A stretch of DNA of 64,000 bases, taken from contig CM067076.1 of the NCBI GenBank assembly GCA_033980235.1, forward strand, positions 31,737,383-31,801,382. Reading direction: 5' to 3'. Positions 35,624-46,828 of this stretch are shown here, piece after piece. How positions within the stretch are numbered: the stretch's first letter is position 1; each line of letters starts with the position of its first letter. The stretch comes from Diadema setosum (lineage: Eukaryota; Echinodermata; Echinoidea; Diadematoida; Diadematidae). A program made the translations under genes and the position numbers. The notes under the pieces are model-generated. The model worked only from the letters and a program-made list of their open reading frames with translations, was not told the origin of the DNA and did not search any database.

Positions 35624-37300
35624 AGAGTAAAATACCCAGTAGCAGGGGGATTTATGGGTGGCCAAATTCATTTGCTGCCCACTGGGGTACAATCAAAAAC
35701 CCACATAGCACTGGTCAGAGAATATGTGCATTAAAGCGTACGCTCATCGGTAACGGTCGAGCCCAGTCAAGATTCTTTGTCTGTGTGTGTACATATACAG
35801 AGATCAGTGATAAAACTATACACAATTTGTTACACAGATTCTCAAGCATATAATGTGAGCCGGACCAGCCTTTCCACTCCATGTTATCACCAAAGACGCT
35901 TAACTAATAAGACACAAAAAGTGCGCGCTAATCCTGTACAAAACAAATGGACAGCGCGCGGTCCTCAAGCGTATCACGAACATCACCTGATACGTGCTGC
36001 CTTGACGCTTGATAAACAGCAGCAGCGGCTTCAGGGACAGCGCGTCTCAGGTGATGTGTGTCTTTGCCTGAGACGCGCTGTCTTTGAAGATGTTGTTGTT
36101 GTTTATCAAGCGTTTTGATTGTGGGATCATGTTGTTGCCAAATTTTTACCTCCACAAAATAATCCTTATTACTCTAAAATCTCGTTCTTCAAAATAATCC
36201 CCTTAATCGAAAAAAAGCTACGGCTATAATTTTTTAATTTTCTTTAAGATAATAAAAATACCACTACCTTTGGAAATGAATGATGTTTTCAGGTGTACTG
36301 AGTTTGTACTTAGCTCTCTTTTGTATCGTCATGTAGGGTAGCCATTTTGTGTCCATTTTTATTGCGCGCCTTCGTATCTTGTTATCTACTATCTTTGGTT
36401 ATCACCACATTCAATATCGGGTCTTTAAACTCTACAGAAGGGGGGAGACAGTTTGTGTGGTCTTGGCCTCGAGAAGACCGGTATCCAATACAGTTTGACT
36501 GCCCTCATGAGGGCCTCACATGGTGACACACTCCATCAAGGATTAATGTTCCAAGGCAAAACTCTCATTACTCGCTACACAAGCATCAATAGGGTATCTT
36601 TGTTCTTCTCTATCTGCCTGCCCCTCTACCTTTCTCTTTCTTTCTTTCTCTCTCTCTCTCTCATCCCTCACATACAGTGTACATTGCATACACTGAATAA
36701 ATGCACAAATAATGTTCATGCTTGCATGTGCACATAAAATTTACTTTATACCCATTCAGCATGAAATACACGGCTAATTGTGTATAAAACTAAAAGTGCA
36801 TTTGTTCCAATTAATGAATTGTTTACACCGATGTGGGACAATTTGTGAATCAGTGGCGTAAAAGTGCATTTCATAAAGTATTTTCTTTCTCTTTAACCAT
36901 TTTACTTGCATTCACTCATTTCTCTGATGCTGTCTCTCAAGCATTTTTCAGCTGCAATGAACTAACATCGTAGAGCTAAAGCTAAATACCTTGTTTAAAA
37001 TAGTCACTGACCTTTCATTAAACCGCTTCTGTCAAATGTCAAAGGTTTAACATTCTCATTTTCTTTTCACCGAATATTTTTAGCCCCTGCTCACTTCTTA
37101 TGTGCCAGATAATCCTCTTGTTTTGAAAGAAATATCTTCAAAAGTACCTCATCAGAAGGCGGTCCATTTATTCCTTTCTCTCTCTGTTTGATATCCCTCT
37201 TCCCTCTACACATTCCAAACTCCTAATCTTCTCCATCAAATTTCTCAATATCTTCTATCTGAAAGGTGGAGAGCCCTCATCAACCCTCTTGTCAAGTTAC
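35624..37300. other. No gene seen; contains one hairpin and a TC microsatellite
   Basis: Apart from the hairpin at 36006-36112 and a (TC)n/(TTTC)n run at 36630-36662, the stretch is unique-looking AT-rich DNA with no exon I can support. Confidence 0.5.
36006..36112. repeat. 107-bp near-perfect hairpin
   Basis: CGCTTGATAAACAGCAGCAG at left mirrors TGTTGTTGTTTATCAAGCG at right; the inner arms ACAGCGCGTCTCAGG and CCTGAGACGCGCTGT pair perfectly. The loop is about 14 bp. The preceding 35950-36000 carries related words (CAGCGCGCGG, CCTCAAGCG). It may be a small MITE or a hairpin RNA source. Confidence 0.7.
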
Positions 37301-37317
37301 AAGGACAAAAGTAATCC

Positions 37318-37342
37318 CCGCCCCCCCCCCCCCCCCCCCCCC
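37318..37342. repeat. Poly-C run (about 24 C)
   Basis: A near-uninterrupted C homopolymer; length is probably unstable and sequencing here is error-prone. Confidence 0.9.
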
Positions 37343-37539
37343 GATGTCTCCCCCAAAAAGTCGAACATCCTTCTGAAGTGGCAAACATTTTGGCAGCTCA
37401 CGCGCCAATCACAATAGCTCGTCACAATATCACTTTACTTTGAACCACGCAGCTGGATTCCTGTGGGACGACAATTTCAATTTCCATCAGTGGCAAGCTC
37501 ATGTTACACTTAAAACTATTACCTTCTGATATTGGGTTT

Positions 37540-37915
37540 GACATGTTTTCAAGTTTTAGTAGATGGTTCTTTGACATTTTTTAGTTATAGAAAATTTGTT
37601 TTTTGACATGTTTTTAAGTTGAAAATTGTTTTTGACACGTTTTCATGGTGATAAAATAAGATCTTTTTTGACATGTTTTGGGCATCTACTGCGATTATTC
37701 CGGCATATGTTTTTTAAGTTTTAGTAAATAGTTCTTTGACTTTTTTTTTTTTGGGGGGGGGGTGGTAGATTATTCTTTGACATGATTTAACATTTTAGTT
37801 GATCATTTTTTGACACATTTTAATGTCTTCAAAGATAGCATTTGGTCATATTTTTAAAGTTTTAGATAAACATTCTTTGACATGTTAAAATGTTTTAGCA
37901 GATTATTTTTCTATA
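37540..37915. repeat. Degenerate T-rich minisatellite (TTTGACATGTTTTTAAGTTTTAG unit fragments)
   Basis: Recurring words TTTGACATGTTTT, AAGTTTTAGTAGAT and GGTTCTTTGACA appear about nine times over 375 bp with variable spacing (about 35-65 bp). No coding potential. Confidence 0.7.
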
Positions 37916-38049
37916 AAGCTGCACATAAGTAGCATTTGTACCTTGGGTTTAGATTCACATTAGATATTTGGGAGGTCTACAAATCCAAAACAAGAATGGA
38001 AAAGAAAATGGGCAATATGCAGCATTTATATCATACAATTCTACACAAG

Positions 38050-38121
38050 GGGGGGGGGGGAGGGGAGGGGGGGAGGGGGAGGGGGAGGGGCAGAGGGAGG
38101 GGGAGGGGGAAAGAGGGAGTA
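38050..38121. repeat. G-rich (GGGGGA)n tract, potential G-quadruplex
   Basis: Runs of 4-10 G separated by single A (GGGGGAGGGGGAGGGG). Strong G-quadruplex pattern on the plus strand. Confidence 0.9.
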
Positions 38122-38281
38122 TTGAGACTGAATTCAAAATAGGAAACTGAACACAAGCTTTATACAGACATGCAGTTTGTGGGCCTCTGTACAACTCTGT
38201 ACATCTCGTGCACTGCATTGCAATTTATGAACACCCCCTTTAACGTTAAAGATACCCCTACTGTATCTCCCATCCACCCCT

Positions 38282-38283
<2 letters not shown>

Positions 38284-38313
<30 letters not shown>
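38284..38313. repeat. (CA)n microsatellite
   Basis: About 15 CA units. Confidence 0.9.
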
Positions 38314-38315
<2 letters not shown>

Positions 38316-38389
38316 CACACGTATCCAGCATGAGCACACCAATTTAATTTGGATTGACCTGCCCAATCTTGATGGACGCTTGGACTAAA

Positions 38390-39000
38390 CTGTTTTACTT
38401 CATTAGCATCTTCATGGTTTCAAGCCCACACCCCCTCCTCCCCAATCTCAGATCTTTTCCTATCAAGCTTTCTCCTGCAATAACACCATCATCCACTGCC
38501 CATCTTCCAACCATCATCCCCCCCCCCTCCACTCCCCATTCCCCGCATCACTTGTTATTTCTTCCAGAGACCCCGGAGCCGCGAACGTACATTGTACTTT
38601 ACACTAATGGCCTATTCCTTTACCGAGGATTAGGGCAGCCGTTCCCCCTAATGGCCCTCTCAAATTGACAGTTCTATGACATCTTTCGGGCATCTGCCAG
38701 ACAAATTAACCCGGCAGCCATTCTGTCTTCTCCCCCCCCCCCCACCCCACCCCACCCCCCATTTGGCAGATGCTTGCGGTCTCCGCATCACATATTTACC
38801 TCCGGTCAGATGTGGGTGGAGACGATGTGACAAATCTACCACTCTCATCACTCCTGATCTCTTCCCCATCATCTCTATCAGGATGAGGCACATTCGAGCC
38901 ATTCCAAATGGGCTTGGGGGCAGCTACATGTACGGTTTACATGCCAATAAACCTCCCAATAGATACACAATCATTCTTTGTGATCATTGCATATAAATAC
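38390..39000. other. Moderately GC-rich non-repeat region, possible regulatory DNA
   Basis: C-rich runs at 38515-38530 and 38735-38760 flank a more complex stretch (38575-38725) with several homeodomain-like words (ACTAATGGCC, GGATTAGGG, CCTAATGGCC, AAATTAACCC). No exon is supported. A cis-regulatory role is only a suggestion. Confidence 0.25.
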
Positions 39001-39218
39001 CTGAGCAAAGAATCAAATGACTATCAAAAATAACTTTACATGTAATGTAGCTTGGTACACGCTGGTAGATGACATTGAATAATATTGTTGAAGCCTATTT
39101 TCCATGTTCCACTTTCGCTGAAAAAAAAATGTTGTATTATGGTCATTTACATCTCATCAAGCAAAAACAGTTATGCTGCTATGATAGATTGATTCAAAAG
39201 TTTGATAGTTAACCAGTT

Positions 39219-39708
39219 AAACTCTTCATATGCCACATTCGCACGGCCAACTCAGTCAACAGCGTGCCAATTTCGCATATTCTGCTCAAATGCACAAACC
39301 CGCCCAAATCAATCAATAAATTGCCAAATTCCAAAGTGCAACTAAAGCATTTCTCATGATTCCATTCCTGTCACAGGTAGCTTGCATTTTATGTGGTGAC
39401 TGACAACCAAGCAGTGTTCCCTACTGGATCTGCAAGCAAATTCTCAGTTTCTGTCACTGTTTGTGTGCAAAAGTCATGCCTCTGTAATAAGGAAGCTACT
39501 GGTCATTTGAAAGAAAAACGATCATAGATTTGTCATACAATTTACATCAAAGCAAAGCTTGGCATTTTCTCTACAACCTTTGCTCACAACACATCGAGGG
39601 TAAAAAATATGCATAAAAGTTACATTGATTTTAAAAACATAATGTCTTTCCAAAGCATGTTTACCGTTGCTGTCTCAGAATAATGTGGCACACAGGGGGT
39701 TTACACCG
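39219..39708 (-). repeat. Dispersed repeat R8, copy 2 (inverted relative to 35108)
   Basis: Reverse-complement match of the 35108 copy over its whole length, ending GTGGCACACAGGGGGTTTACACC. The two copies face each other about 3.6 kb apart, forming a large inverted pair. Confidence 0.75.
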
Positions 39709-39714
39709 TGGAGC

Positions 39715-39880
39715 ATTATATAGATGATGACTGGCAGGGGAGGGAACATATTGAATGTTTCACCCGAAGGGTTTGAAATGCTATTGAGGGACTTATAACC
39801 TCCCGAAATAGCATTTCAAACCCTGAGGGTTGAACGTTTGGTATGTTCCCGACAACAAAAGTCATCATCTGTTATATTAT
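39715..39880. repeat. ~166-bp foldback
   Basis: TAGATGATGACT...GGGAACATA...TTTGAAATGCTATT at left pairs with AATAGCATTTCAAACCC...TATGTTCCC...GTCATCATCT at right. Similar in plan to the foldback at 9139 but unrelated in sequence. Confidence 0.65.
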
Positions 39881-40913
39881 ATGGGTTAGTAAAATACCAT
39901 CATTATCAATTGATTTCACGCTCTGAAAGTGGCGCATCAAACCATACTATACCTTATTGATATCATGGTACGCTTAGCGTAAAGGTCCAGCACGCGCACA
40001 ACGCACTCGATCGCGCTAGCTCGTGCAGAGCCAAATTCACTGTGCACACGGGTATTTGTTACGTGAAAATGTTTTCCCATGGGAGAACATAACAAGAATG
40101 TTCGCCCATGGGCGAACATAACGAATGTACCTCCATCACGTGACTGTATTTAGCCAATCACTAACCGGTATTTGACTAACCCATTTAATATAAAGAGTTA
40201 ATAAGCTGTGTGAGTTTGAGTTCCTTTGGCATACATGTATGTAATGCTATGCAGGGTGAGCACAAAATTGTCATAGCAAAAATTTATTTTATAATGTCAA
40301 CAGGAAGTTTATTATTTATCTTATAATGTCAACAGGAAGTTTTACAACTTTGGCTAAAGATAGATGTAAATATCAAGGGTGTATTTCCAGCCATATATCT
40401 CCAATTCATAATGCTGCATGTTCTGCTTCTATGATGAATTCTGCTACCAAAACTACTATTGGGATTTGGTGACTGACTACACAGAAAGTATTGTTCCCAT
40501 GGCAGCATGCTGCTTGGTACTGCACACATGTACAGGTGCATACTTTGTGAGATGACCTTCTCTTCATGTGCTGCAAAGTGCCAGTAATTCTATTTAATCT
40601 ATCTCAATAGATGTGCAGTGAATAGCTATGATGTGTGTGAACTCATCTGGTAGCCATGGCGACCAACTGGCCTGTACGTACAATTGTACATCATGTCTTT
40701 GTGGGATCAGCATGATGGTGATATCCATGTATACACACTATACAATGTGCTTCACAAGTTTGGAGCACAAATAAACTCAGCATTAATATCAATTTCATTA
40801 TTAAATCACTACTGGTTGACAAACATGAGCTACCAACATACTTGTGTTGTGTTTGTGCAAGTGATCCTACAAAGATTTTATCTACATTATGCTATCCTTG
40901 TACAAAATGGGCA

Positions 40914-41303
40914 TTAAAGGGATAGTACAGTATTGGTGGAGATGAGAATTGGGCTTTTAACTTTTTGCGAGATACAGAGAAAACACTTATGATATACACA
41001 GAGCATACCATTTTAAGAGGAATTCAAAGTGTATTTGATGAAAATCGGGTTTGGAATTACTGGAACATCCAAAAACAAAGTAAAACAAAGCGATCGTTAT
41101 AAAGTGTGGGTCCCACACTTTATTAGAATCACTCTTTTTTTGGATATCTCAGCCATTTCAAAACCAATTTTCATCAAATAAATGCTTAATTCCTCATAGA
41201 ATTAAATGCTCTTTCATATTTTGTAAGAGGTTTCTCATAATCTCACCAAAAAATGTTCGAAACCTGAAATTAGGTCTCAACCAAAACTATACGATCCCTT
41301 TAA
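40914..41303. mobile_element. TTAA foldback family K1, copy 4 (390 bp)
   Basis: TTAAAGGGATAGTACAGTAT at left and AAACTATACGATCCCTTTAA at right. The centre GTGTGGGTCCCACACTTTAT is the hairpin turn and the arms with AAATCGG..., GATATCTCAGCCATTTCAAA pair. TTAA at both ends. Confidence 0.85.
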
Positions 41304-41326
41304 TATTTGCAAAATGTGATGGTAAT

Positions 41327-41470
41327 CAGTGGTGGGTCGGGAGCGCACCTGGCGCACCCCCTTTTTTTTTTGTTGAAACAAAAACAAACAAAAAAACGGG
41401 GGAGAGTGCATGCGCCCTTTTAATTTTGAAAAGGCGCCCCCTCTTTATGGAATTCCTGGATCCGCCCCTG
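41327..41470. mobile_element. hAT-like MITE (144 bp)
   Basis: It starts CAGTGGTGGGTCGGGAGCGC and ends GGATCCGCCCCTG, imperfect inverted ends. GGTAAT at the left flank and GTAATG at the right are compatible with a slightly decayed target duplication. CAG(T/G)G termini fit hAT. Confidence 0.6.
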
Positions 41471-41676
41471 GTAATGAAAGATTTCTCTAGAAACGGTGCT
41501 ACACAAAGAGAAAGCTAATCTTGCATTGTCCGGGTTATAATGGTAGGTAGTAGTTTGGGAACCCTTTGTCTTTCTTGCTTTCATTTAAGAAATTCCTACT
41601 AAAGTACAAATTAACAGTTGAAACTGGGTTTTTGCATAAACACTATCAACACATGGAAAGTAATCTTTAATAAAAT

Positions 41677-41844
41677 TTGGACTTGTTTTGGATATCTCAG
41701 CATTTCAAAACCAATATTCATCAAGTAAACTTTGAATTCATCATTGAATCATTATGTTCTTACATATTTCAAAAAAATATAAAAAAAAGAAAAATGTTGA
41801 AAACCTGAAGCTCTATCTCAAATGAAACTATACCATCCCTTTAA
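41677..41844. mobile_element. TTAA foldback family K1, half copy
   Basis: Only the right arm is present: GGATATCTCAGCATTTCAAA, CATCAAGTAAACTTTGAATT, ACTATACCATCCCTTTAA. The left arm is missing. Confidence 0.7.
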
Positions 41845-41917
41845 CTTGTACTATGGGAAATTGACACTACATACGTAGGGGTTTCATCTTTCCATTTTTG
41901 ATGATGATTTTTTTTTT

Positions 41918-42262
41918 CATAATGAGATCCCTCTCATGAAATATGAAAGAGCATATAATTCTAAGAGGAATTCAAAGTTTAACTTGATGAATATTGGTTT
42001 TGAAATGGCTGAGATATCTGAACAAGAGCGATCCTAATAAATCAAGGGACCCACCTTTGGGACCCAACTACAAATCAATTATTAAAATCTTGTTTTAATT
42101 TGTTGCTAGATATCTCAGCCACTTCAAACTGATTTTCATCAAATAAACATTGAATTACTCTTAGAATTGTATGCTCTTTAACATTCTATACAGCGGTTTC
42201 TGAGTATCTCGCAAAAAGTAAAAAGCTGCATCCCAAACCTCAATCAATACTATACCACCGAT
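41918..42262. mobile_element. TTAA foldback family K1, copy 5 (ends decayed)
   Basis: The arms GAAAGAGCATATAATTCTAA and TTAGAATTGTATGCTCTTTA pair, as do GGTTTTGAAATGGCTGAGAT and ATCTCAGCCACTTCAAACTG. The outermost TTAAAGGG/CCCTTTAA are lost. Confidence 0.75.
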
Positions 42263-42349
42263 ACCACCTTTTTTTTTTTCAAAAGCTCTACGTGATGATG
42301 CTACATTGTATGTCCTCTGCTTTTTCCTATTTACTGTAAAAGCCACATT

Positions 42350-42389
<40 letters not shown>

Positions 42390-42395
42390 TGTGCA
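42350..42395. repeat. (GT)n microsatellite
   Basis: About 20 GT units with one AT interruption, followed by TTGTTGTTG-type trinucleotides to about 42460. Confidence 0.9.
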
Positions 42396-42499
42396 GGTGA
42401 TTGTTGTTGATGCTGTTGTTGTTATTGTTGTTGTAGCTTTTGTTGTTGCTGCTGCTTTTTGAATTTCTAGGGAATTACAACGTCTGAGAGGCAGGGGGC

Positions 42500-42857
42500 A
42501 AAATGTGCACTACCGAGGGATAATCAAAGCCTGCACTCAGACACAGGCGTCGGGCATTTCTTTTCTCTTGTACAGCCATGCTATTAAATAATATGAGGGG
42601 AAGAAACATTGAGCCTTTACGACTGAAGAGTTATCGCCCTGGCATTCCGACAGGACCTGCCTCCTTTGACCTTTTTATCCTTTCTTTTATTGACAGAAAC
42701 ATAAAAATATCCAAAGGAATTGCATTTGAAAGGGCTCTGCCTCATATGCAGTCCGAGGGCCCCCTCCCCCCACCCCTGATTGCCTCAAACATCCTGAGGC
42801 CTGGTGGCATTTTAATCAGAGGAGTCAATGTTATAATAACAGACAATGCTGAACTGT

Positions 42858-42858
<1 letters not shown>
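42500..42858. other. Non-repeat stretch with no clear gene
   Basis: A more complex, less AT-rich stretch between two GT microsatellites. The plus-strand ORF from 42578 runs into the second microsatellite (Cys-Val repeats) and is not a credible gene. It could contain regulatory DNA. Confidence 0.3.

Positions 42859-42901
<43 letters not shown>
42859..42901. repeat. (GT)n microsatellite
   Basis: About 21 uninterrupted TG units. Confidence 0.95.
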
Positions 42902-42904
<3 letters not shown>

Positions 42905-43618
42905 CATACCGTGTATGCATACAATATGAAATGGAAGAGATCAGTAACGCATTATTAACGTTTAACAAATCTTTTTTATGGTTGCTCCTAATTTTCAACA
43001 CATCACACATCTTCTTTGGAATTACAGAAAATGATTTCATATTAAACAATCATAATTAAAATAATGATAATAACAATGAAAATAACATGCACAATGTACA
43101 TTTATGTATAGAAACACACATATTTTTTTGTACGAATATTTATAATATAATACACAGGCATATGCACACAGATATATACAGACTAATAAGCAAACCAGAA
43201 GAAGATACCCTATTCATCAAGCTGTGGTATAGACAAAGAGAGACAGACAGGCAGACAGACAGATCACAGACACACACAAAATATAATATCTCCAGTTGTT
43301 TTGTTGTAATAAAAAACAACATGCTCTCTTTGTTGGGCCAGTCACTGTTTAAAACAAAACTGCGATAAGAGGGTCAGGAAGACACGGGGGCATTTGCAAC
43401 ACCGGTCTTCGATGTCACTGTTATGAAAAGTGATCGCATGATGGTACCAAGGTATGCAAGTCACCTAGTAAACCCCATAGACTTGATGATGTACGCATCA
43501 CTTTATACGACATAACTTTCTCTGAGAAGTCAACGCAGCTCTACGCCTCTTGATTTCCAGTGACTTCTGGCACCTACACAGTTACTAGATCAACACAATT
43601 TGAAACCCTTACTGTACT

Positions 43619-43980
43619 TTAAAGGGATGGTATAGCTTTGGTGGAGATGAGGATTGGGCTTTGAACTTTTTGCAAGATACCAAGAAACCACTTGTGAAAG
43701 AGTATGGAGAATACCATTCTAAGAGGAATTCAGAGTTTATTTGATGAAAATCAGTTTTAGAATGGTTGAGACATCCAAAAACAAAGTAAAACAAAGCAAT
43801 ATAGGAATGCTCTGTTTTGGGTATCTCAGCCATTTCAAAACCAATTTTCATCAAAACAACGTTGAATTCCTCTTGGAATTATATGCGCTTTCATATTTCA
43901 TAAAAAGTTTCTTATTATCTCACCTGAAAATGTTAGAAACCTGAAGTTAGATCTCAACCAAAACTATACGATCCCTTTAA
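43619..43980. mobile_element. TTAA foldback family K1, copy 6 (362 bp)
   Basis: TTAAAGGGATGGTATAGCTT at left, AAACTATACGATCCCTTTAA at right. The hairpin turn is shortened. Its right TTAA (43977-43980) is also the left TTAA of the K2 element. Confidence 0.85.
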
Positions 43981-44774
43981 AGGACAAGTCAACCTTCATA
44001 TACATGAGGATTGAGTGAATGCAGCAACATTAGTAGGACACATCAGTGAAAGTTTGGGGAAAATATGACAATCTGTTCAAAAGTTATGAATTTTTAAAGT
44101 ATCTGCTCAGTCACTGCTGGATGAGAAGACTACTACAGTGTATGATGTCTCATGCGTAGAACGATATACTGTAAAAGTGGATATTTTCGCGCGACTAATT
44201 TTTCGTGCTAGGCCGGGTCAGAAGAGTTTCGTGTGTTTTTAATTCCGCGGAATCAAGACATCACGCACAGGAACGTATGGCAAGCAAAAATATTCGCGTG
44301 TTTTTATTTTCGCGCTAGTTTCTGGTTGCGCGAAATGCGCGAAAACTTCAACACCGCGAAAATTTCCACTTTTACAGTAAGGAAAATATAAAGAGAATTT
44401 CACAGAATGGTATTTTTTGAAAAAAAAGTGCACATTTCCTCGACTTGTCACTGACGTACAACTGTATGTTTAAGGGTAATATTACTCCCCCGCCTTCTGA
44501 AAGAGGCAAGTCGAGTGTTCTGTTATTATGCGAGAAAAATGAAAATATGTTGATTTTTCATTATCATTTTCTTTATATCATAGTACATATGTAACATCAC
44601 AAGCTGTAGTAGTCTTCTCATCAAGCAGTGACTGAGCAAAAACTTCAAAAATTCATAACTTTTGAACGGATTGTCCAATTTTCCTCAAACTCTCACTGGT
44701 GTGTTCTACCAATATTGATGCATTCACTCAATCCACATGTACACAATGTATATGAAGGTGGATTTGTCCTTTAA
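43977..44774. mobile_element. TTAA foldback family K2 (798 bp) carrying a nested element
   Basis: Left TTAAAGGACAAGTCAACCTT mirrors right GGTGGATTTGTCCTTTAA. The arms pair over more than 180 bp: CTGCTCAGTCACTGCTGGAT with TCAAGCAGTGACTGAGCAAA, and AGAAGACTACTACAG with CTGTAGTAGTCTTCT. A different TA-flanked MITE (44169-44377) sits at the centre and interrupts the palindrome, so it arrived later. TTAA at both ends. Confidence 0.85.
44169..44377. mobile_element. TA-flanked MITE CTGTAAAAGTGG, nested in K2 (209 bp)
   Basis: CTGTAAAAGTGGATATTTTC at left, GAAAATTTCCACTTTTACAG at right, TA on both sides (44167-44168 and 44378-44379). Interior rich in TTCGCG/CGCGAA words. The 53811 element has the same plan. 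Confidence 0.85.
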
Positions 44775-46073
44775 TACATTCTGTGTGATCTGTAAAGACC
44801 TGGGTGTGGGGAACAAACTGACCCCAGTGAATGTCTTGATGATTCATGAGCCAGCGTGACTAAATTATCATCGGGAAATATCAAAACATGTCTCGGAACG
44901 TGACTAGAGTAACCATTTAAATAGCACTTCATCACTCGCACACATGTACATGTACCAAACACAGAGATCCATTTTATACGCAAATAAAGAGATTCACTTC
45001 TTATGTAACGGTGCAATACATTATAATATATTCCTTTCATTGGATAGAGGGTGAGATAAATTTACATACATCAGCTGACCCAAGACCAATAAAACAGAAG
45101 TTAGTAGGAGCTAGTAATAACTTGTGGGGTACTATGGGTCCAAGCTAGACAATGTTGGAGTTTTAAAAGCAAAGTGTCAAGATTAAAGACAAATTGAGAC
45201 AAACTGCTGATAAATCAGTTGTATTCTAATAGCATCCATTTATTTTAAACTTGTGTCTAGTTGTGAAACATGCTGAATTGTGGAAATTGGTCTCTTGCTA
45301 GAAATGGGTATATATCAATAACCTAAGGTCCCAAATGAGCATTAATTTCTGATTGGATGATTTTTGAAGAATTGTATTTCATTAAAAAACATCCAGCAAT
45401 AGGGAAAAGGGCCACTTTCTAATGGCTCGACCAATAGAGTATGGTTCCTAGCAAGATACTGTATGTGTACGGTACTTCATTCAGCCAACAACCATGTGAA
45501 AGGAGAGAAAGGATTTCAGCTAGTGATGATAATGAAAACAAAGCTTTCATTTCAGACTTTAAAAAAGAAAACAACTCTGTTGTTAAATGGATTCTACACC
45601 CCTCACTGACTTTTCTTCTATTTTTTATTTTTGAAAAATGCAATAGCTTTTTTTATTTATGGTAAAGAGCAAGGGGAGTACAATATATTTGTACACCTTG
45701 TACATGTTTACTCTCTCACACTCTTAACAAAGTCTGAATACTATTCGAACTATTTTTGATTGTGCTAACAAATACTCTGTTGATCCATAGAAAGTTATCA
45801 CCCAATCCAAGTGTACAAATCAAACAAACAAGCAAACAAACAAACCAGCTGGCAAAATTGGGATACTGCAGTAGCTGTTCCAAATGGTAGTGTCATTTAC
45901 AAAAACAAAGAGTGGGCTTTAAATTGGCATTAAAATGATATGTGTGTTTTTCAAATCTGCTTGGCCGGAGCATCTCCCCGGTGCCACAACAAAATGTATA
46001 CGACTTCACTGATGGCTACGACAGGAGGATGAAAAATATTGGCGTGTAAAGACCCGCCCTGCTTCTGCACGGC
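44775..46073. other. No gene seen
   Basis: AT-rich unique-looking DNA; no exon, RNA or transposon end is supported. Confidence 0.5.
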
Positions 46074-46117
46074 ATTGAAATGTCAATTGGCGCGAGCATT
46101 CAGACATTTCAATGATT
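46074..46117. repeat. Short inverted repeat GCATTGAAATGTC
   Basis: GCATTGAAATGTC at 46072-46086 and GACATTTCAATG at 46102-46114, separated by AATTGGCGCGAGCATTCA. It is small but exact. Confidence 0.5.
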
Positions 46118-46132
46118 AATGCAGGGCAGCCA

Positions 46133-46192
46133 CGCACACACACACACCCTCACACACACACACACACATACACACACACACCGACAAACACA
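46133..46192. repeat. (CA)n microsatellite, interrupted
   Basis: CA units broken by CCCTC, TA and CG. Confidence 0.9.
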
Positions 46193-46828
46193 CTATGAAT
46201 GCTTTCAAGGTTGAACCATCAGATAAGAAGAATCATCATGGCGAACGATTTGAAAACTGGAACAAGCCACTTTGAAAGGAAATCAAGACAAGAGTCATTC
46301 TTGTTGCTATATTCTATTAAAATAAAAGTTTTTTTTTTCTTTGCAGTCATCACTCTCCTTGAGCAATGACAATGCATATTTCAAGAAAGGTTCACAAATC
46401 ATCTTATTAATTACGGCATAATTATGGACCCCCTCTCTTCATGGAAATATGTACAATGACGCAACCCCAGGCCAAGAGGACAGGGTTTTATGAAATAAAT
46501 CAAGGACCTCAGCTTTACATTTTGAAAGCAGTCAATGATACCAAATCCCTTCCTCCTCCTCCCCCCCCCCCCCCCCCCCCCCGGAAAAAAAAAATAGGGG
46601 CCATAATGACAACTTTTGTTTCAAATGCTTTCACATAAGACTCGCATGCAAATATCCACATTTAGATTTTAAAATGCATTATTACTATGCATTCAGCTGC
46701 CAAGAGGTGTACAGTTGGTTAGGTTCACTGTGAGCAGGTGTTTTATTTTTTCCTCTCCAGTGGTTCAGTTCTGACCCACTTTTGATCATACATAATGCAT
46801 GATCCTTCTTCTATTAACCCCTACCTCA

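Noticed and set aside
36006..36112. Hairpin considered as a tRNA or snRNA gene
   Set aside because: No cloverleaf, no B-box-like GGTTCGA word and the arms are one long stem.
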